Shown: one piece after another, positions 54,531-63,918 of the stretch
How the letters are laid out: each line of letters opens with the position of its first letter
Numbering within the stretch: the first letter of the stretch is position 1
Assembly (NCBI GenBank): GCA_900446925.1
Contig: UAVY01000011.1
Coordinates: 372,001-436,000, forward strand
Reading direction: 5' to 3'
DNA from: Citrobacter koseri
GTDB lineage: Bacteria > Pseudomonadota > Gammaproteobacteria > Enterobacterales > Enterobacteriaceae
Length of the DNA stretch: 64,000 bases
Position numbers and translations under genes: made by a program
The notes under the pieces: generated by a model
Told to the model about the DNA's origin: nothing
The model's database searches: none
What the model saw: the letters and a program-made list of their open reading frames with translations, nothing else

Positions 54531-55868
54531 ATGAAAATCAGACAGCTCTTTTACGGCCTGTTATTCAGCGGCATGGTTGCGCATCCCGCCCTGTCCGCCT
54601 GCATCAAGGTCACGTCAGCCAGCCCCCTTTCTCAGGCGGCGAAAGACGCAGGTTATGTGGGCGCCAGTTGGGGCGGCGTGGGGGATGGCGATGTAAAAGG
54701 GAAACTGGGCTTGCCCGGCGTCATTACCTTAAGCAACGGGACGGGATTTCAGAGCGAAGGCACGTTGCTGGGCAGCGCCGCTGCCAGTTTCGTCCCCAAT
54801 GGACGAACGCAGGGCGTCACGGCCAATCAGATTATGTTTCGCTGTACCGTTTCCGAAATCGGCCAGGTATATGAATACTACGCCACCAACGGCGACGATT
54901 ACTGGGGAGGCATGGTCGACGTACCGGGAATCGACGGCGCTTACTACACCTACGTTAAAAACGTGGCGGTCAGGCTGACCAATCTAAAAACCGGAGAATA
55001 TTACTCCCGTTACTGGAAAGCGCGCGCAATCCCGGAAAGTGAAATGTTCAATGACGGCACCTATATCTACATCCCAGCCAGCGCTTTTAGCGACGTATTT
55101 GTTGAATTGTTTCGGGTTGATGACAGCGCCAGAGGCGTTGATGGTTCCAACCGTTATACCTATCCCTACGCGGGACCGGCAGGCTATATCGCTTTCCACG
55201 GCGGCGGCATGAGTTCAGGGCTTTTCGAGGGCGCTGACAGCCGAACCAACTATAGCGGCTGGGGCGCAGCGCAGTGGCCCGGCGGCTGGACGTTAACCAG
55301 CCAGACCGTGTTCGTGCGCGGCGCCGCCTGCCGGGTCAACGACTATCCTGCCATTGTCAGGTTACCGCCTACCAGCGTTGGCGAACTCATCAGCGGCGGC
55401 AGCAGTCAGGCTCCTTTTAGCATTAGCGTTGAATGCGAAACCGGGGCGTTGTCCGGCACGACGGCGTCCACCAGCTTAAGAGCATATGTAGCGATGGGAT
55501 TCCTGGTCAGCAATCCCACCGCAGCCAATGCGGCCTCTCAGTTGGGCCTCAAGACCGGTTCCGGCGCCTATACATGGCTACTCGACAATCATTATGGCGT
55601 AAACGGCGTTGCATCAGGCGTCGGCATTCGCCTCTACAGCGACAAGCAAAATGGCAATGCGCTGAATCTTCTGCCCAACCAAATAGCCACAGCCACGGGC
55701 AACGCGGGCGGCTGGTACGGCTATCAGGATCTGACCACGCAAACCGCCAGCGGCTCAACCAGCCTCTACAGCGGCGACTTTACCGCCTCTCTGGAAGCGA
55801 TTCCGGGGGAAAACGTGACAGCAGGAACAGTCTATGCACAGCTCCAGGTGGTGGTCAGTTTTCAGTAA
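54531..55868 (+). CDS. Two-domain fimbrial tip adhesin (candidate)
   Basis: 445 residues with a signal peptide ending HPALSAC. The N-terminal part, about 24-260, is rich in glycine, tyrosine and tryptophan (GDDYWGGMVDVPGIDGAYYT) and has no recognisable pilin signature, as expected of a receptor-binding domain. The C-terminal 170 residues read as a pilin domain (SISVECETG, VYAQLQVVVSFQ). It lies between the usher and a second chaperone. The receptor is unknown. Its final 35 bases overlap the next gene. Confidence 0.82.
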   Translation: MKIRQLFYGLLFSGMVAHPALSACIKVTSASPLSQAAKDAGYVGASWGGVGDGDVKGKLGLPGVITLSNGTGFQSEGTLLGSAAASFVPNGRTQGVTANQIMFRCTVSEIGQVYEYYATNGDDYWGGMVDVPGIDGAYYTYVKNVAVRLTNLKTGEYYSRYWKARAIPESEMFNDGTYIYIPASAFSDVFVELFRVDDSARGVDGSNRYTYPYAGPAGYIAFHGGGMSSGLFEGADSRTNYSGWGAAQWPGGWTLTSQTVFVRGAACRVNDYPAIVRLPPTSVGELISGGSSQAPFSISVECETGALSGTTASTSLRAYVAMGFLVSNPTAANAASQLGLKTGSGAYTWLLDNHYGVNGVASGVGIRLYSDKQNGNALNLLPNQIATATGNAGGWYGYQDLTTQTASGSTSLYSGDFTASLEAIPGENVTAGTVYAQLQVVVSFQ

Positions 55869-56616
55869 CTGGCCCACATACACGCTTCTTATCGTCTGGA
55901 CAGGATGGACGGCGACTCCCGCACGGGCCGTGGTCAATACGGAAGTGACTCGCGTTATTTTTAACGCCGGGGAGAGCCATTATTCGCTGGCGCTGGCAAA
56001 TTCAGCGCAGCACCCTGCCCTGGTTCAAATCTGGACGGATGAAGGCGATCCGCTGAGTCAGCCTGCTGAGACCATCACGCCCATCGTCGCGATACCGCCC
56101 GTATTCAAAATGCAGCCGACGGAAATTCGGACGGTAAAGTTACAGCTCGCAGAGAAGCCTGGGTTAGCGCGCGAGCGGGAGTCGCTTTACTGGCTGAATA
56201 TCTACCAGATCCCGCCGATGACCGCTCAGGATGCGAAAACGCGGCAAAAACTCGTGCTGCCGCTGCGCATCCGCATGAAAGTGTTTATTCGTCCACAGGG
56301 CGTTGGGCCATTGAGAGAGCAGGATGGCGAACGGCTGACCTTCACATTCCAGCCGCAGGAGGCGCAGCTTTATGTTAATAACCCGACGCCGTGGTACATC
56401 ACGCTGGCAGCGCTGGCGTGCGACAACACCAGCGCAACGCCGCTGATGATCGCTCCGCTGTCTTCACAACCGCTAGCGTTATCCGGGAAGGCAGGACATT
56501 GTCGTACCGTCAGGTACGAGCTTATCAACGACCACGGTAATCGCTGGGTTTATGAGAAACCGATAATAAACAGCGGAGCGCCGGAAAATACCGTGGGCAG
56601 AAACCCACGTCGATGA
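55834..56616 (+). CDS. Periplasmic fimbrial chaperone, second copy
   Basis: 260-residue PapD-like protein; signal peptide ends near TPARAVV. It contains VFKMQPTEIRTVKLQLAE and RERESLYWLNIYQIPP, the G1 strand and conserved region, with a short FGS loop, and NNPTPWYITLAAL in domain 2. It differs considerably from the first chaperone and may serve the adhesin specifically. The start at 55834 overlaps the adhesin end; a start further downstream is possible because the region before the signal peptide is long. Confidence 0.88.
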   Translation: MHSSRWWSVFSNWPTYTLLIVWTGWTATPARAVVNTEVTRVIFNAGESHYSLALANSAQHPALVQIWTDEGDPLSQPAETITPIVAIPPVFKMQPTEIRTVKLQLAEKPGLARERESLYWLNIYQIPPMTAQDAKTRQKLVLPLRIRMKVFIRPQGVGPLREQDGERLTFTFQPQEAQLYVNNPTPWYITLAALACDNTSATPLMIAPLSSQPLALSGKAGHCRTVRYELINDHGNRWVYEKPIINSGAPENTVGRNPRR

Positions 56617-56629
56617 CCGGTAAAACGCA

Positions 56630-56905
56630 TCAGGCGCGGATATCGTCATACTCGCGCGTTTTATCAAACTCATGTTTGGCGAAAGGACAAAGCGGAATAA
56701 CCTTGCGGTTCTCCTCGCGCATCTTTTCAACCACCTTCGCGACAAGCTGTTTACCGACGCCCTGCCCCTTCAGGCTGGGATCGACATCCGTATGCTCAAT
56801 AATGCTCAGATGCTCGCCCGTCGGTACAAATACGATTTCGGCGACCTGATTACCCGCAGCATCATTCACATAAAATTTGTTGTGGCCTTCGAGTATCTCC
56901 ATCAT
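56630..56905 (-). CDS. yjdJ: GNAT-family N-acetyltransferase YjdJ
   Basis: 91-residue minimal GNAT domain. The acetyl-CoA-binding segment is [20 protein letters not shown], followed by [19 protein letters not shown]. It matches E. coli YjdJ. It is 8 bases downstream of yjdI on the same strand. The substrate is unknown. It ends 13 bases from the convergent second chaperone gene, so it marks the right edge of the fimbrial insertion. Confidence 0.93.
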   Translation of the reverse strand: MMEILEGHNKFYVNDAAGNQVAEIVFVPTGEHLSIIEHTDVDPSLKGQGVGKQLVAKVVEKMREENRKVIPLCPFAKHEFDKTREYDDIRA

Positions 56906-56913
56906 TTCCTCAC

Positions 56914-57144
56914 TTATTTCTGGCGGTATTTCAGCGCGCCGCTCGGACAGGTATCAATAACACGCACAACCGTTGCCACATCCACTTCATCCGGGATGAT
57001 CCACGGCTTACGTTTCAGATTAAAGAGCTTCGCGCTACCGCGCACGCAATTACCCGAGTGCTGACAAATGGCCGTATTGAAATAGACATCGATTTTCTCG
57101 CCGGTATAGGCCCGGTAACCCGCATCCAGTAGTTCCTGATCCAT
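56914..57144 (-). CDS. yjdI: Divergent iron-sulfur protein YjdI
   Basis: 76-residue Fer4_19-type protein. Cysteines 27, 33 and 66 (AICQHSGNC and DTCPSGAL) are in the positions expected for a mono-cluster fold. It pairs with YjdJ in an operon as in E. coli. The function is unestablished; the small size suggests a redox or sensing partner. Confidence 0.92.
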   Translation of the reverse strand: MDQELLDAGYRAYTGEKIDVYFNTAICQHSGNCVRGSAKLFNLKRKPWIIPDEVDVATVVRVIDTCPSGALKYRQK

Positions 57145-57266
57145 GACATTGCCTCTGTAATTGTTATGTTTTCGCTAGTAAGCATAGCCCCGTCAAAGTG
57201 GCGTGGCTACAGGAAAACAGAGGCATTTGCCAGTTGATGAAAAGTCGTCGTTGCGCAAAATAACGT

Positions 57267-58823
57267 TAAGTCATAAACCAGTAATAAAAGAGACCAACTT
57301 TTAATCCAAGGATCACAATATAGGCACAGCAGTACTTCATAGTGCCGGACATTATCTGATTCGCCTGTCCTTCCATTTTGGTTGCCGAAACCGCAAATGG
57401 CGATACTTTGCGGTGAAATCATTTTCCCGCCTGTTGCGCCAGAGGTATTTGCCGCAGCCAGCCAGTTTGGATCAATATTTAATTTACTGGCGGCAATGGT
57501 TTGTAGTTTACCAAACAGAATATTCGAGTTGGTGTCGCTGCCGGTAACAAACGTTCCCAGTGCGCCAATCACCGGAGCGAGAAAAACGTACGAGCTTCCG
57601 GTCAGATCGACAATCGACTGGGCCAGCGTGGAGATAATACCGCTGAGATCCATTACCGTTGCCAGAGCGACGATCGCCATAATCGCGACAATGGAATTTT
57701 TAAGCTGGAATACGGTTTTGACAAACACTTCCAGCATACCGCGTGCCGATGCCCCCTGAATAAAACCGCCAATAATGGTCGCAAAGATAATCAACATTCC
57801 GGGCGTGGTGACCCATTCGACTTTCAGCGCCAGCGTTTTGCCATCGGCCAGCGTAAAATGCAGCACCGAAGCCAAACTGAGAAGCCGCCGCTTTTATCGT
57901 TGGAAATAACGGCGAGCACAGCAGAATAAAGACAAAAATAAACAGATAGATAGAACCCACCCGGAACAGCACTTTCGCCGAGCGCGGCGTCGTTTCACGG
58001 GTGTGGCTGACTTCAATGCGCCACTCGGGATCTGTTTTCCCTTTGCGTAGGCGGCTGGCAATTGCGACGGCAAAAAGACTGACCAGGCTGCCGGCAAAGG
58101 CGGGTAATTCTGCCCCGAGATGTATGGCGACAAAATACTGCGGAACAAGCCGTTGTGATACCGCAAAGCAGCGTAATAAGGAACACGCCGCGAATGGCTT
58201 TCAGGCCACCGCCAATAATGCAAATTATGACAAACGGCAGCAGGATATTAAAAAGGGCTAATTGCAGAATAATCGTTCCGCCTAAGGTGTAAACCGGCAG
58301 ATTAACCTGTTCAGCCAGGATAGAGACCGGAATACCAACCGCCCCGAACGCCGTGGGTACGGTGTTGGCCACAAGTGAAGCAATTGCTGCCTTCAGTGGG
58401 TTGAATCCCAGCGCGATGAGAATACCGATAGGTATCGCGACCGCCGTACCGTACCCGGCAGCCGCTTCAAGGAATCCACCGAAAACACCACGAAATCAGC
58501 AGTACCTGAATACGCTTATCTTCGCTAATACTGGCGAGAATATCGCGGAGAATATCCAGCGCTTTGGTCGCCTGCATGACGTTATAACTGAATATAGCGC
58601 CGAGGATCACAATCACGATCGGCCATAATCCTTTCAGTGCGCCATAACCCATCGAGGCTTTAAGATTTTGTACTGGCATGTCCCAGAATATTGCAGACAG
58701 CGCGGCAGTGAATGCCAACGAAATCAAAACTGAATAATGGATGGGCATTTTCAATTTCAGAATTAAAAATACCATAAGCAGCAAAGGAGAAAGTGCCAGG
58801 GCAAACATAAAATATTCGTTCAT
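57267..58823 (-). CDS. LctP-family lactate permease (several frame breaks)
   Basis: Inner-membrane transporter of the lactate permease family, about 518 residues after joining. The start at 58823 reads MNEYFMFALALSPLLLMVFLI. Family blocks are GALKGLWPIVIVILGAIFSYNVMQ, GALGTFVTGSDTNSNILFG and NTSGATGGKMISPQSIAIA. Breaks lie near 58485, 58365, 58165, 57965, 57885 and 57398; the corrected C-terminus ends FYYWFMT. It is divergent from lutABC, which implies lactate import for those genes. It is shorter than E. coli LldP (551), and glycolate cannot be excluded. Confidence 0.85.
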
Positions 58824-59315
58824 TACTATTCCTGATTGGTTCATTAAACCTGATTTATATTTATGGTGGGGAGGCTACATTGCCGGTCAAATGAAATATG
58901 TAAACTGAATCGCTTCAGTGAATAAAGTAATTATGATTTGTAGTTTTGTAACTATTGTAATCTTTTAATTAAAATTCAATGCCAGGCAAATATACTTAAG
59001 AGCAAGACAGATACCTATAAATAGTTATTTAACAACCTGTTTAATAATGATATTGACGAAATTAGTAATCACTTGAAACTATTTTTCGGACGTTCACATC
59101 GCTGTAGTTTTCATTATAAAAATGTGAGCGATGCCGAAATAAATAAACCCGGGTATTGCATATGGGTATTGATTGGTGGATTATTCTATTTTGTCATACA
59201 AATGAACATAGAGTAGGATAAACCGAAAAACAATGGTCGTTTTTATTATTGATTTATGACCCGGTGGCCGGTTGCCATCGGGGCTAAATAGAAGTGAAGC
59301 AATGGAGCATTGATT
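58824..59315. other. Divergent control region of the permease and lutABC
   Basis: 492 AT-rich bases without a supported gene. It contains an inverted pair CATCGCT (59097-59103) and AGCGATG (59127-59133), two GGGTATTG direct repeats near 59150-59172, and a hairpin CCCGGTGGC-CGGTT-GCCATCGGG at 59260-59282, a few tens of bases before lutA. No adjacent regulator gene is present. Confidence 0.45.
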
Positions 59316-60036
59316 GTGAATGTAAATTTCTTTGTTTACCTGTATTGGTGACGCGCTGAAATCACGGATGGCACGAGACTCCGTATTGCTGCTGGAAAAA
59401 CTGGGCTGCCGCGTTAATTTCCCTGAGAAGCAAGGGTGTTGCGGCCAGCCAGCCATCAACAGCGGCTACATCAAAGAAGCGATCCCGGGGATGAAAAACC
59501 TGATCGCAGCGCTGGAAGACAACGACGACCCGATTATCTCTCCTGCTGGCTCCTGTACCTACGCGGTAAAAAGCTACCCGACATATCTGGTCGATGAACC
59601 TGAATGGGCGTTACGTGCGGAAAAGGTCGCCGCGCGCATGCAGGATCTCACCTCCTTTATCGTTAATAAACTGGGTGTGGTGGATGTGGGAGCCAGCCTT
59701 CAGGGCAGAGCCGTCTATCACCCATCCTGTAGCCTGACCCGCAAGCTGGGAGTGAAGGAAGAGCCGCTCACGCTACTGAAAAACGTGCGCGGGCTGGAGC
59801 TGTTGACGTTTGCCGATCAGGATACCTGCTGCGGATTTGGCGGGACGTTCTCAGTCAAAATGGCCGAAATATCCGGCGAGATGGTGAAAGAGAAAGTCTT
59901 ACACCTGATGGATGCCCGGCCTGAATATTTGATTGGCGCAGACGTCAGCTGCCTGCTGAACATTGGCGGTCGACTGCAACGGGAAGGCCAGCCGGTCAAA
60001 GTGATGCATATTGCTGAAGTGCTGATGAGCCGCTGA
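59316..60036 (+). CDS. lutA: Lactate utilisation protein A, YkgE (one frame break)
   Basis: CCG-domain protein of the LutABC lactate oxidation complex, 239 residues after correction. It starts with GTG at 59316, eight bases after GGAG, and reads VNVNFFVTCIGDALKS; an extra T near 59337 breaks the frame. Two cysteine-rich motifs, QGCCGQPAINSG and DTCCGFGGTF, are those that bind iron-sulfur clusters in LutA and GlpC. It is followed by lutB after 10 bases. The E. coli name is ykgE. Confidence 0.93.
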
Positions 60037-60046
60037 GGGGAAAGAG

Positions 60047-61474
60047 ATGTCGATAAAAACCAGCGATGTAGAATTTAAACTGCGCATTCGTCAGCAAATT
60101 GAAGATCCGATCATGCGCAAAGCCGTGGCCAATGCGCAGGAGCGTATCGGCGCGAATCGGCAAAAAATGGTCGATGAGTTAGGGCACTGGGACGAATGGC
60201 GTGACCGTGCCAGCCAGATCCGCGATCACGTTCTGAGTAATCTCGACGCTTACCTGTATCAACTCACCGAGAAAGTGACAGAAAACGGCGGACACGTCTA
60301 CTTCGCCAAAACCAAAGAAGAAGCCACCCGCTACATTTTACAGGTCGCACAAAGTAAAAACGCGCGCAAGGTAGTGAAGTCCAAGTCGATGGTGACCGAA
60401 GAGATTGGCGTCAATCATGTATTGCAGGATGCCGGAATTCAGGTGATCGAAACCGATCTGGGCGAATATATTCTCCAGTTGGATCAGGACCCGCCTTCAC
60501 ACGTTGTGGTTCCGGCAATCCATAAGGATCGCTATCAGATCCGTCGCGTACTGCATGAACGTCTGGGCTATGACGGCCCGGAAACGCCAGAAGCGATGAC
60601 CTTATTCATCCGCCAGAAGATCCGCGAGGATTTCCTCAGCGCTGAAATCGGTATTACCGGCTGTAATTTCGCCGTGGCGGAAACCGGATCGGTGTGCCTG
60701 GTGACCAACGAAGGCAATGCGCGGATGTGTACCACGCTGCCGAAAACGCACATTGCGGTGATGGGGATGGAGCGTATCGCCCCCACCTTTGCCGACGTGG
60801 ATGTACTGATCACCATGCTGGCGCGCAGCGCCGTTGGCGCACGTTTGACGGGTTACAACACCTGGCTCACCGGCCCACGCGAGGCAGGCCACGTTGACGG
60901 GCCGGAAGAGTTCCATCTGGTTATCGTGGATAACGGGCGCTCCCAGGTACTCGGTTCTGAATTTCGCGACGTGCTGCGCTGCATTCGCTGCGGAGCCTGT
61001 ATGAACACCTGCCCGGCATACCGCCACATTGGTGGACACGGCTATGGCTCAATCTATCCCGGCCCTATCGGCGCGGTGATTTCCCCGCTGCTCGGCGGCT
61101 ATAAGGATTTTAAAGATCTGCCGTATGCCTGTTCATTATGCACGGCCTGCGACAGCGTCTGCCCGGTGCGCATTCCGCTGTCAAAACTGATCCTGCGCCA
61201 TCGCCGAGTGATGGCCGAAGAGGGCATTACCCCGAAAGCCGAGCGCCGGGCGATCAAAATGTTCGCTTATGCCAATAGCCATCCTGGGCTGTGGAAAGTC
61301 GGGATGATGGCGGGCGCTCATGCGGCAAGCTGGTTTATTAATGGCGGTAAAACACCGCTTAAAGTCGGCGCTATTGGTGACTGGATGGAGGCGCGAGATC
61401 TCCCTGATGCTGACGGAGAGAGTTTCCGTAGCTGGTTTAAGAAACATCAGGCAGAGGAGAAAAAGAATGGATAA
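60047..61474 (+). CDS. lutB: Lactate utilisation iron-sulfur protein B, YkgF
   Basis: 475 residues, uninterrupted. A large N-terminal LUD domain (about 60-290) is followed by two 4Fe-4S motifs, CIRCGACMNTCP and CSLCTACDSVCP, near residues 310-375. With LutA and LutC it oxidises L-lactate to pyruvate. An AGGGG precedes the start and its last 8 bases overlap lutC. The E. coli name is ykgF. Confidence 0.95.
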   Translation: MSIKTSDVEFKLRIRQQIEDPIMRKAVANAQERIGANRQKMVDELGHWDEWRDRASQIRDHVLSNLDAYLYQLTEKVTENGGHVYFAKTKEEATRYILQVAQSKNARKVVKSKSMVTEEIGVNHVLQDAGIQVIETDLGEYILQLDQDPPSHVVVPAIHKDRYQIRRVLHERLGYDGPETPEAMTLFIRQKIREDFLSAEIGITGCNFAVAETGSVCLVTNEGNARMCTTLPKTHIAVMGMERIAPTFADVDVLITMLARSAVGARLTGYNTWLTGPREAGHVDGPEEFHLVIVDNGRSQVLGSEFRDVLRCIRCGACMNTCPAYRHIGGHGYGSIYPGPIGAVISPLLGGYKDFKDLPYACSLCTACDSVCPVRIPLSKLILRHRRVMAEEGITPKAERRAIKMFAYANSHPGLWKVGMMAGAHAASWFINGGKTPLKVGAIGDWMEARDLPDADGESFRSWFKKHQAEEKKNG

Positions 61475-62162
61475 CCGTAGCGCGTTTTTAAACACCATCG
61501 CCCAGGCGCTGGGCCGCCCGCTGCGATTCGAACCGCAGGCAGATACGCTGCCGGTTAACAACTATGCGAACGAGCGACTGACCGAACTTAGCCAGCAGCA
61601 GCGCTGCGACGCGTTTATCCAGTTTGCGAGCGATGTCATGCTGGTACGCTGCGAACTGACCAGCGAAGCGCAGGCGCCGGAAGCGGCGTTACGCTTGTGT
61701 GAAGAACTGGGACATAAATCGGTGGTGCTCAGCGGCGATAGCCGGCTGGTTGAACTGGGCATCACCGAACGCTTGCAGCAGGAATGCAACGCCGTGGTCT
61801 GGGACCCGACCCGGGGAGCAGAGAATGTTACCCAGGCCGAGCAAGCGAAAGTCGGCGTAGTGTATGCCGAATATGGCTTAACGGAATCGGGCGGTGTGGT
61901 GCTGTTTTCCGCGCCGGAGCGCGGGCGTTCATTAAGCCTGCTGCCGGAATCCTCGATTTTCGTGCTGCGCAAGAGCACTATCCTGCCACGCGTGGCGCAA
62001 CTGGCGGAAAAACTGCATCAGAAAGCGCAGGCCGGTGAACGCATGCCATCGTGTATTAACATCATCAGTGGCCCCAGCTCAACGGCGGATATCGAACTGA
62101 TCAAGGTGGTCGGCGTGCATGGCCCGGTTAAGGCGGTATATCTGATTATTGAAGATTGTTGA
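61467..62162 (+). CDS. lutC: Lactate utilisation protein C, YkgG
   Basis: 231-residue LUD-domain protein, third member of the LutABC complex. I chose the ATG at 61467 (MDNRSAFLNTIAQALGRP), which follows GGAG and overlaps the lutB stop. Conserved blocks are EYGLTESGGVVLFS and PSCINIISGPSSTADIELIKVVGVHG (key part GPSSTADIEL). The E. coli name is ykgG. Confidence 0.95.
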   Translation: MDNRSAFLNTIAQALGRPLRFEPQADTLPVNNYANERLTELSQQQRCDAFIQFASDVMLVRCELTSEAQAPEAALRLCEELGHKSVVLSGDSRLVELGITERLQQECNAVVWDPTRGAENVTQAEQAKVGVVYAEYGLTESGGVVLFSAPERGRSLSLLPESSIFVLRKSTILPRVAQLAEKLHQKAQAGERMPSCINIISGPSSTADIELIKVVGVHGPVKAVYLIIEDC

Positions 62163-62258
62163 TACGACTGTTAATGACCGCACTACTGGCACGGACGCCA
62201 TAATAGCGGGCAGTTAATCCTGTTGGGCGTTGAATGCGGAGTTCAGGAAACTTGAAGC

Positions 62259-62332
62259 TGGAGCGGGCGAAGGGAATCGAACCCTCGTATAGAGCTTGGG
62301 AAGCTCTCGTTCTACCATTGAACTACGCCCGC
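62259..62332 (-). tRNA. glyU: tRNA-Gly (CCC)
   Basis: 74-base cloverleaf starting GCGGGCGTAGTTCAATGG, anticodon CCC in GAGCTTCCCAAGCTC, T-loop GGTTCGATTCC and encoded CCA. It is identical in all recognisable parts to E. coli glyU and lies next to ygeR as in E. coli. No integrase or prophage is attached to it. Confidence 0.97.
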
Positions 62333-62349
62333 TTCGAGATGCGTAAGGC

Positions 62350-62377
62350 ATTATAAACCTTACGCTCTTATTGACAA
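62350..62377 (-). promoter_or_regulatory. Promoter of glyU
   Basis: On the minus strand TTGTCA and a perfect TATAAT are 16 bases apart, with the -10 box 17 bases before the tRNA. Confidence 0.7.
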
Positions 62378-62411
62378 GGTGCTTGCTCACTGACTGGCGA
62401 TTAATTCACCG

Positions 62412-63179
62412 TCAGCATTTTGGTTTGCTCCCCTGCGGCGGTAAATAACGCAGCGGATCAATCGCTGTTGCGCGGTAGCGAATCTGGAAGTGCAAGCGAA
62501 CGGAATCCGCATCAGTGCTCCCCATTGTGGCGATTTTCTGCCCGGCTTTCACGCTCTGCCCGTTGTTAACTAACAGCGTGTCGTTGTGGGCATAAGCGGT
62601 GATGTAATCCTCATTATGTTTAATCATGATGAGGTTCCCGTAACCGCGTAACTGGTTGCCGACATAGACCACCTTCCCTGGCCCCTGCCGCATAAATCGG
62701 CGTACCGCGCGCGGCGGAAATATCAATGCCTTTGTTGCCGCCTTCCGCCGTTGAATAAGGCAAAATGACTTTGCCGCTGGCAGGCCAGCGCCAGCAACGG
62801 TTGCCCTACCGGAGGCCAGGAAGATTGCGGCACAGAAGAGGACGGTCTGACTGCCGCCGTTTTCGTAGAGGATTTCGCCGTGGTCGCACGCGATGAACCA
62901 GAACGCTTTCGCCCCGCCGCCCAGTTTCAGTTTTTGCCCTACCTCAATGGTGTAAGGCGGGGAAATACCGTTCAGGCGGGCAAGTTCTTTCACGCTGGTT
63001 CCCGTCGTGCGCGAAATGCGGTAGAGCGTATCTCCCCGCTTAACGGTATAGACGGAACCCGAATCAGAAGATTGATTGCTGGAGCAGCCCGCTAAAAGCA
63101 AGCCTGCACAAAGCAGCATCACAATACTCAGGCTCTTGTTGTTCAGGCGTCCTGCACTCAAAACTATTCCTCGCAACAT
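62412..63179 (-). CDS. ygeR: LysM/M23 lipoprotein YgeR (ActS), hidden double frame break
   Basis: Outer-membrane lipoprotein with a LysM domain (YTVKRGDTLYRISRTTGTSV) and a degenerate M23 peptidase domain (GKVVYVGNQLRGYGNLIMIK, VRLHFQIRYRATAIDPLRYL). It activates the amidase AmiC in E. coli. The uninterrupted frame of 255 codons is misleading: between about 62930 and 62690 it is out of frame and reads a nonsense segment, while the homologous SSWPPVGQ...GGNKGIDIS sequence appears in other frames. The lipobox LAGC follows LSIVMLLCAGLL. The start may be TTG at about 63161 (LSAGRLNN, as in E. coli) instead of the ATG at 63179. Confidence 0.9.
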   Translation of the reverse strand: MLRGIVLSAGRLNNKSLSIVMLLCAGLLLAGCSSNQSSDSGSVYTVKRGDTLYRISRTTGTSVKELARLNGISPPYTIEVGQKLKLGGGAKAFWFIACDHGEILYENGGSQTVLFCAAIFLASGRATVAGAGLPAAKSFCLIQRRKAATKALIFPPRAVRRFMRQGPGKVVYVGNQLRGYGNLIMIKHNEDYITAYAHNDTLLVNNGQSVKAGQKIATMGSTDADSVRLHFQIRYRATAIDPLRYLPPQGSKPKC

Positions 63180-63361
63180 TTCAAACGCCTTATCATAGCA
63201 GCCAAAAGCCAGATGCCCAATGTATTGCCATCGGTGTCACGATATCTCCTTCTTGCCACCGCTACTTTTGGTAATGCCTTTCCACCCTATATAGACTACG
63301 CTAGTTGCCAGAGTATATGGCTTGCAGCAGTATGCGGCTATTTTCATATTCAGGAGTTTTT

Positions 63362-63909
63362 ATGACCGGGGAACATGTCATATTGCTGGATGAGCAGGGT
63401 AATCCTGACGGCATACTGGAGAAATATGCGGCTCATACCTCTGATACCCTTTTACATCTCGCCTTCTCATGCTGGTTGTTTAACACGCAGGGGCAATTGC
63501 TGGTCACTCGCCGCTCGCTCAGTAAAAAAGCGTGGCCGGGAGTCTGGACCAACTCAGTATGCGGACACCCACAGCAGGGCGAAAGCACTGAAGCGGCAAT
63601 TATCCGACGCAGCCGTTTTGAGCTTGGCGTCGAAATTACCAACCTGACGCCCGTCTATCCAGATTTCCGCTATCGGGCAACTGACCCGAATGGCATCGTG
63701 GAAAATGAGGTCTGTCCGGTATACGCCGCGCAGGTGACCAGTGCGCTACAGGTAAACCCGGATGAAGTGATGGACTACCAGTGGGAGCGGCCTGGAAACC
63801 GTACTGCAAGCATTGAGCGCGGCGCCGTGGGCGTTCAGTCCGTGGGATGGTGTTGCAGACGTCTGACGACAAGGCGCGTGAGTTGTTGCGGGAGTATAGC
63901 CAGGGTTAA
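63362..63909 (+). CDS. idi: Isopentenyl-diphosphate isomerase (two frame breaks)
   Basis: Nudix-fold type 1 isomerase interconverting IPP and DMAPP, 181 residues after correction. The start at 63362 reads [17 protein letters not shown]. The catalytic cysteine lies in [13 protein letters not shown] and the metal-binding [11 protein letters not shown] region follows. Extra G bases near 63783 and 63845 shift the frame; the corrected C-terminus reads PWAFSPWMVLQ and ends LREYSQG at 63909. The uncorrected reading continues into the following REP element. Confidence 0.94.
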
Positions 63910-63918
63910 TTTACTGGC

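Noticed and set aside
50645..56616. Assignment of the fimbrial operon to std
   Set aside because: The std operon has the order pilin, usher, chaperone. Here the chaperone precedes the usher and there is a second chaperone after a large adhesin.
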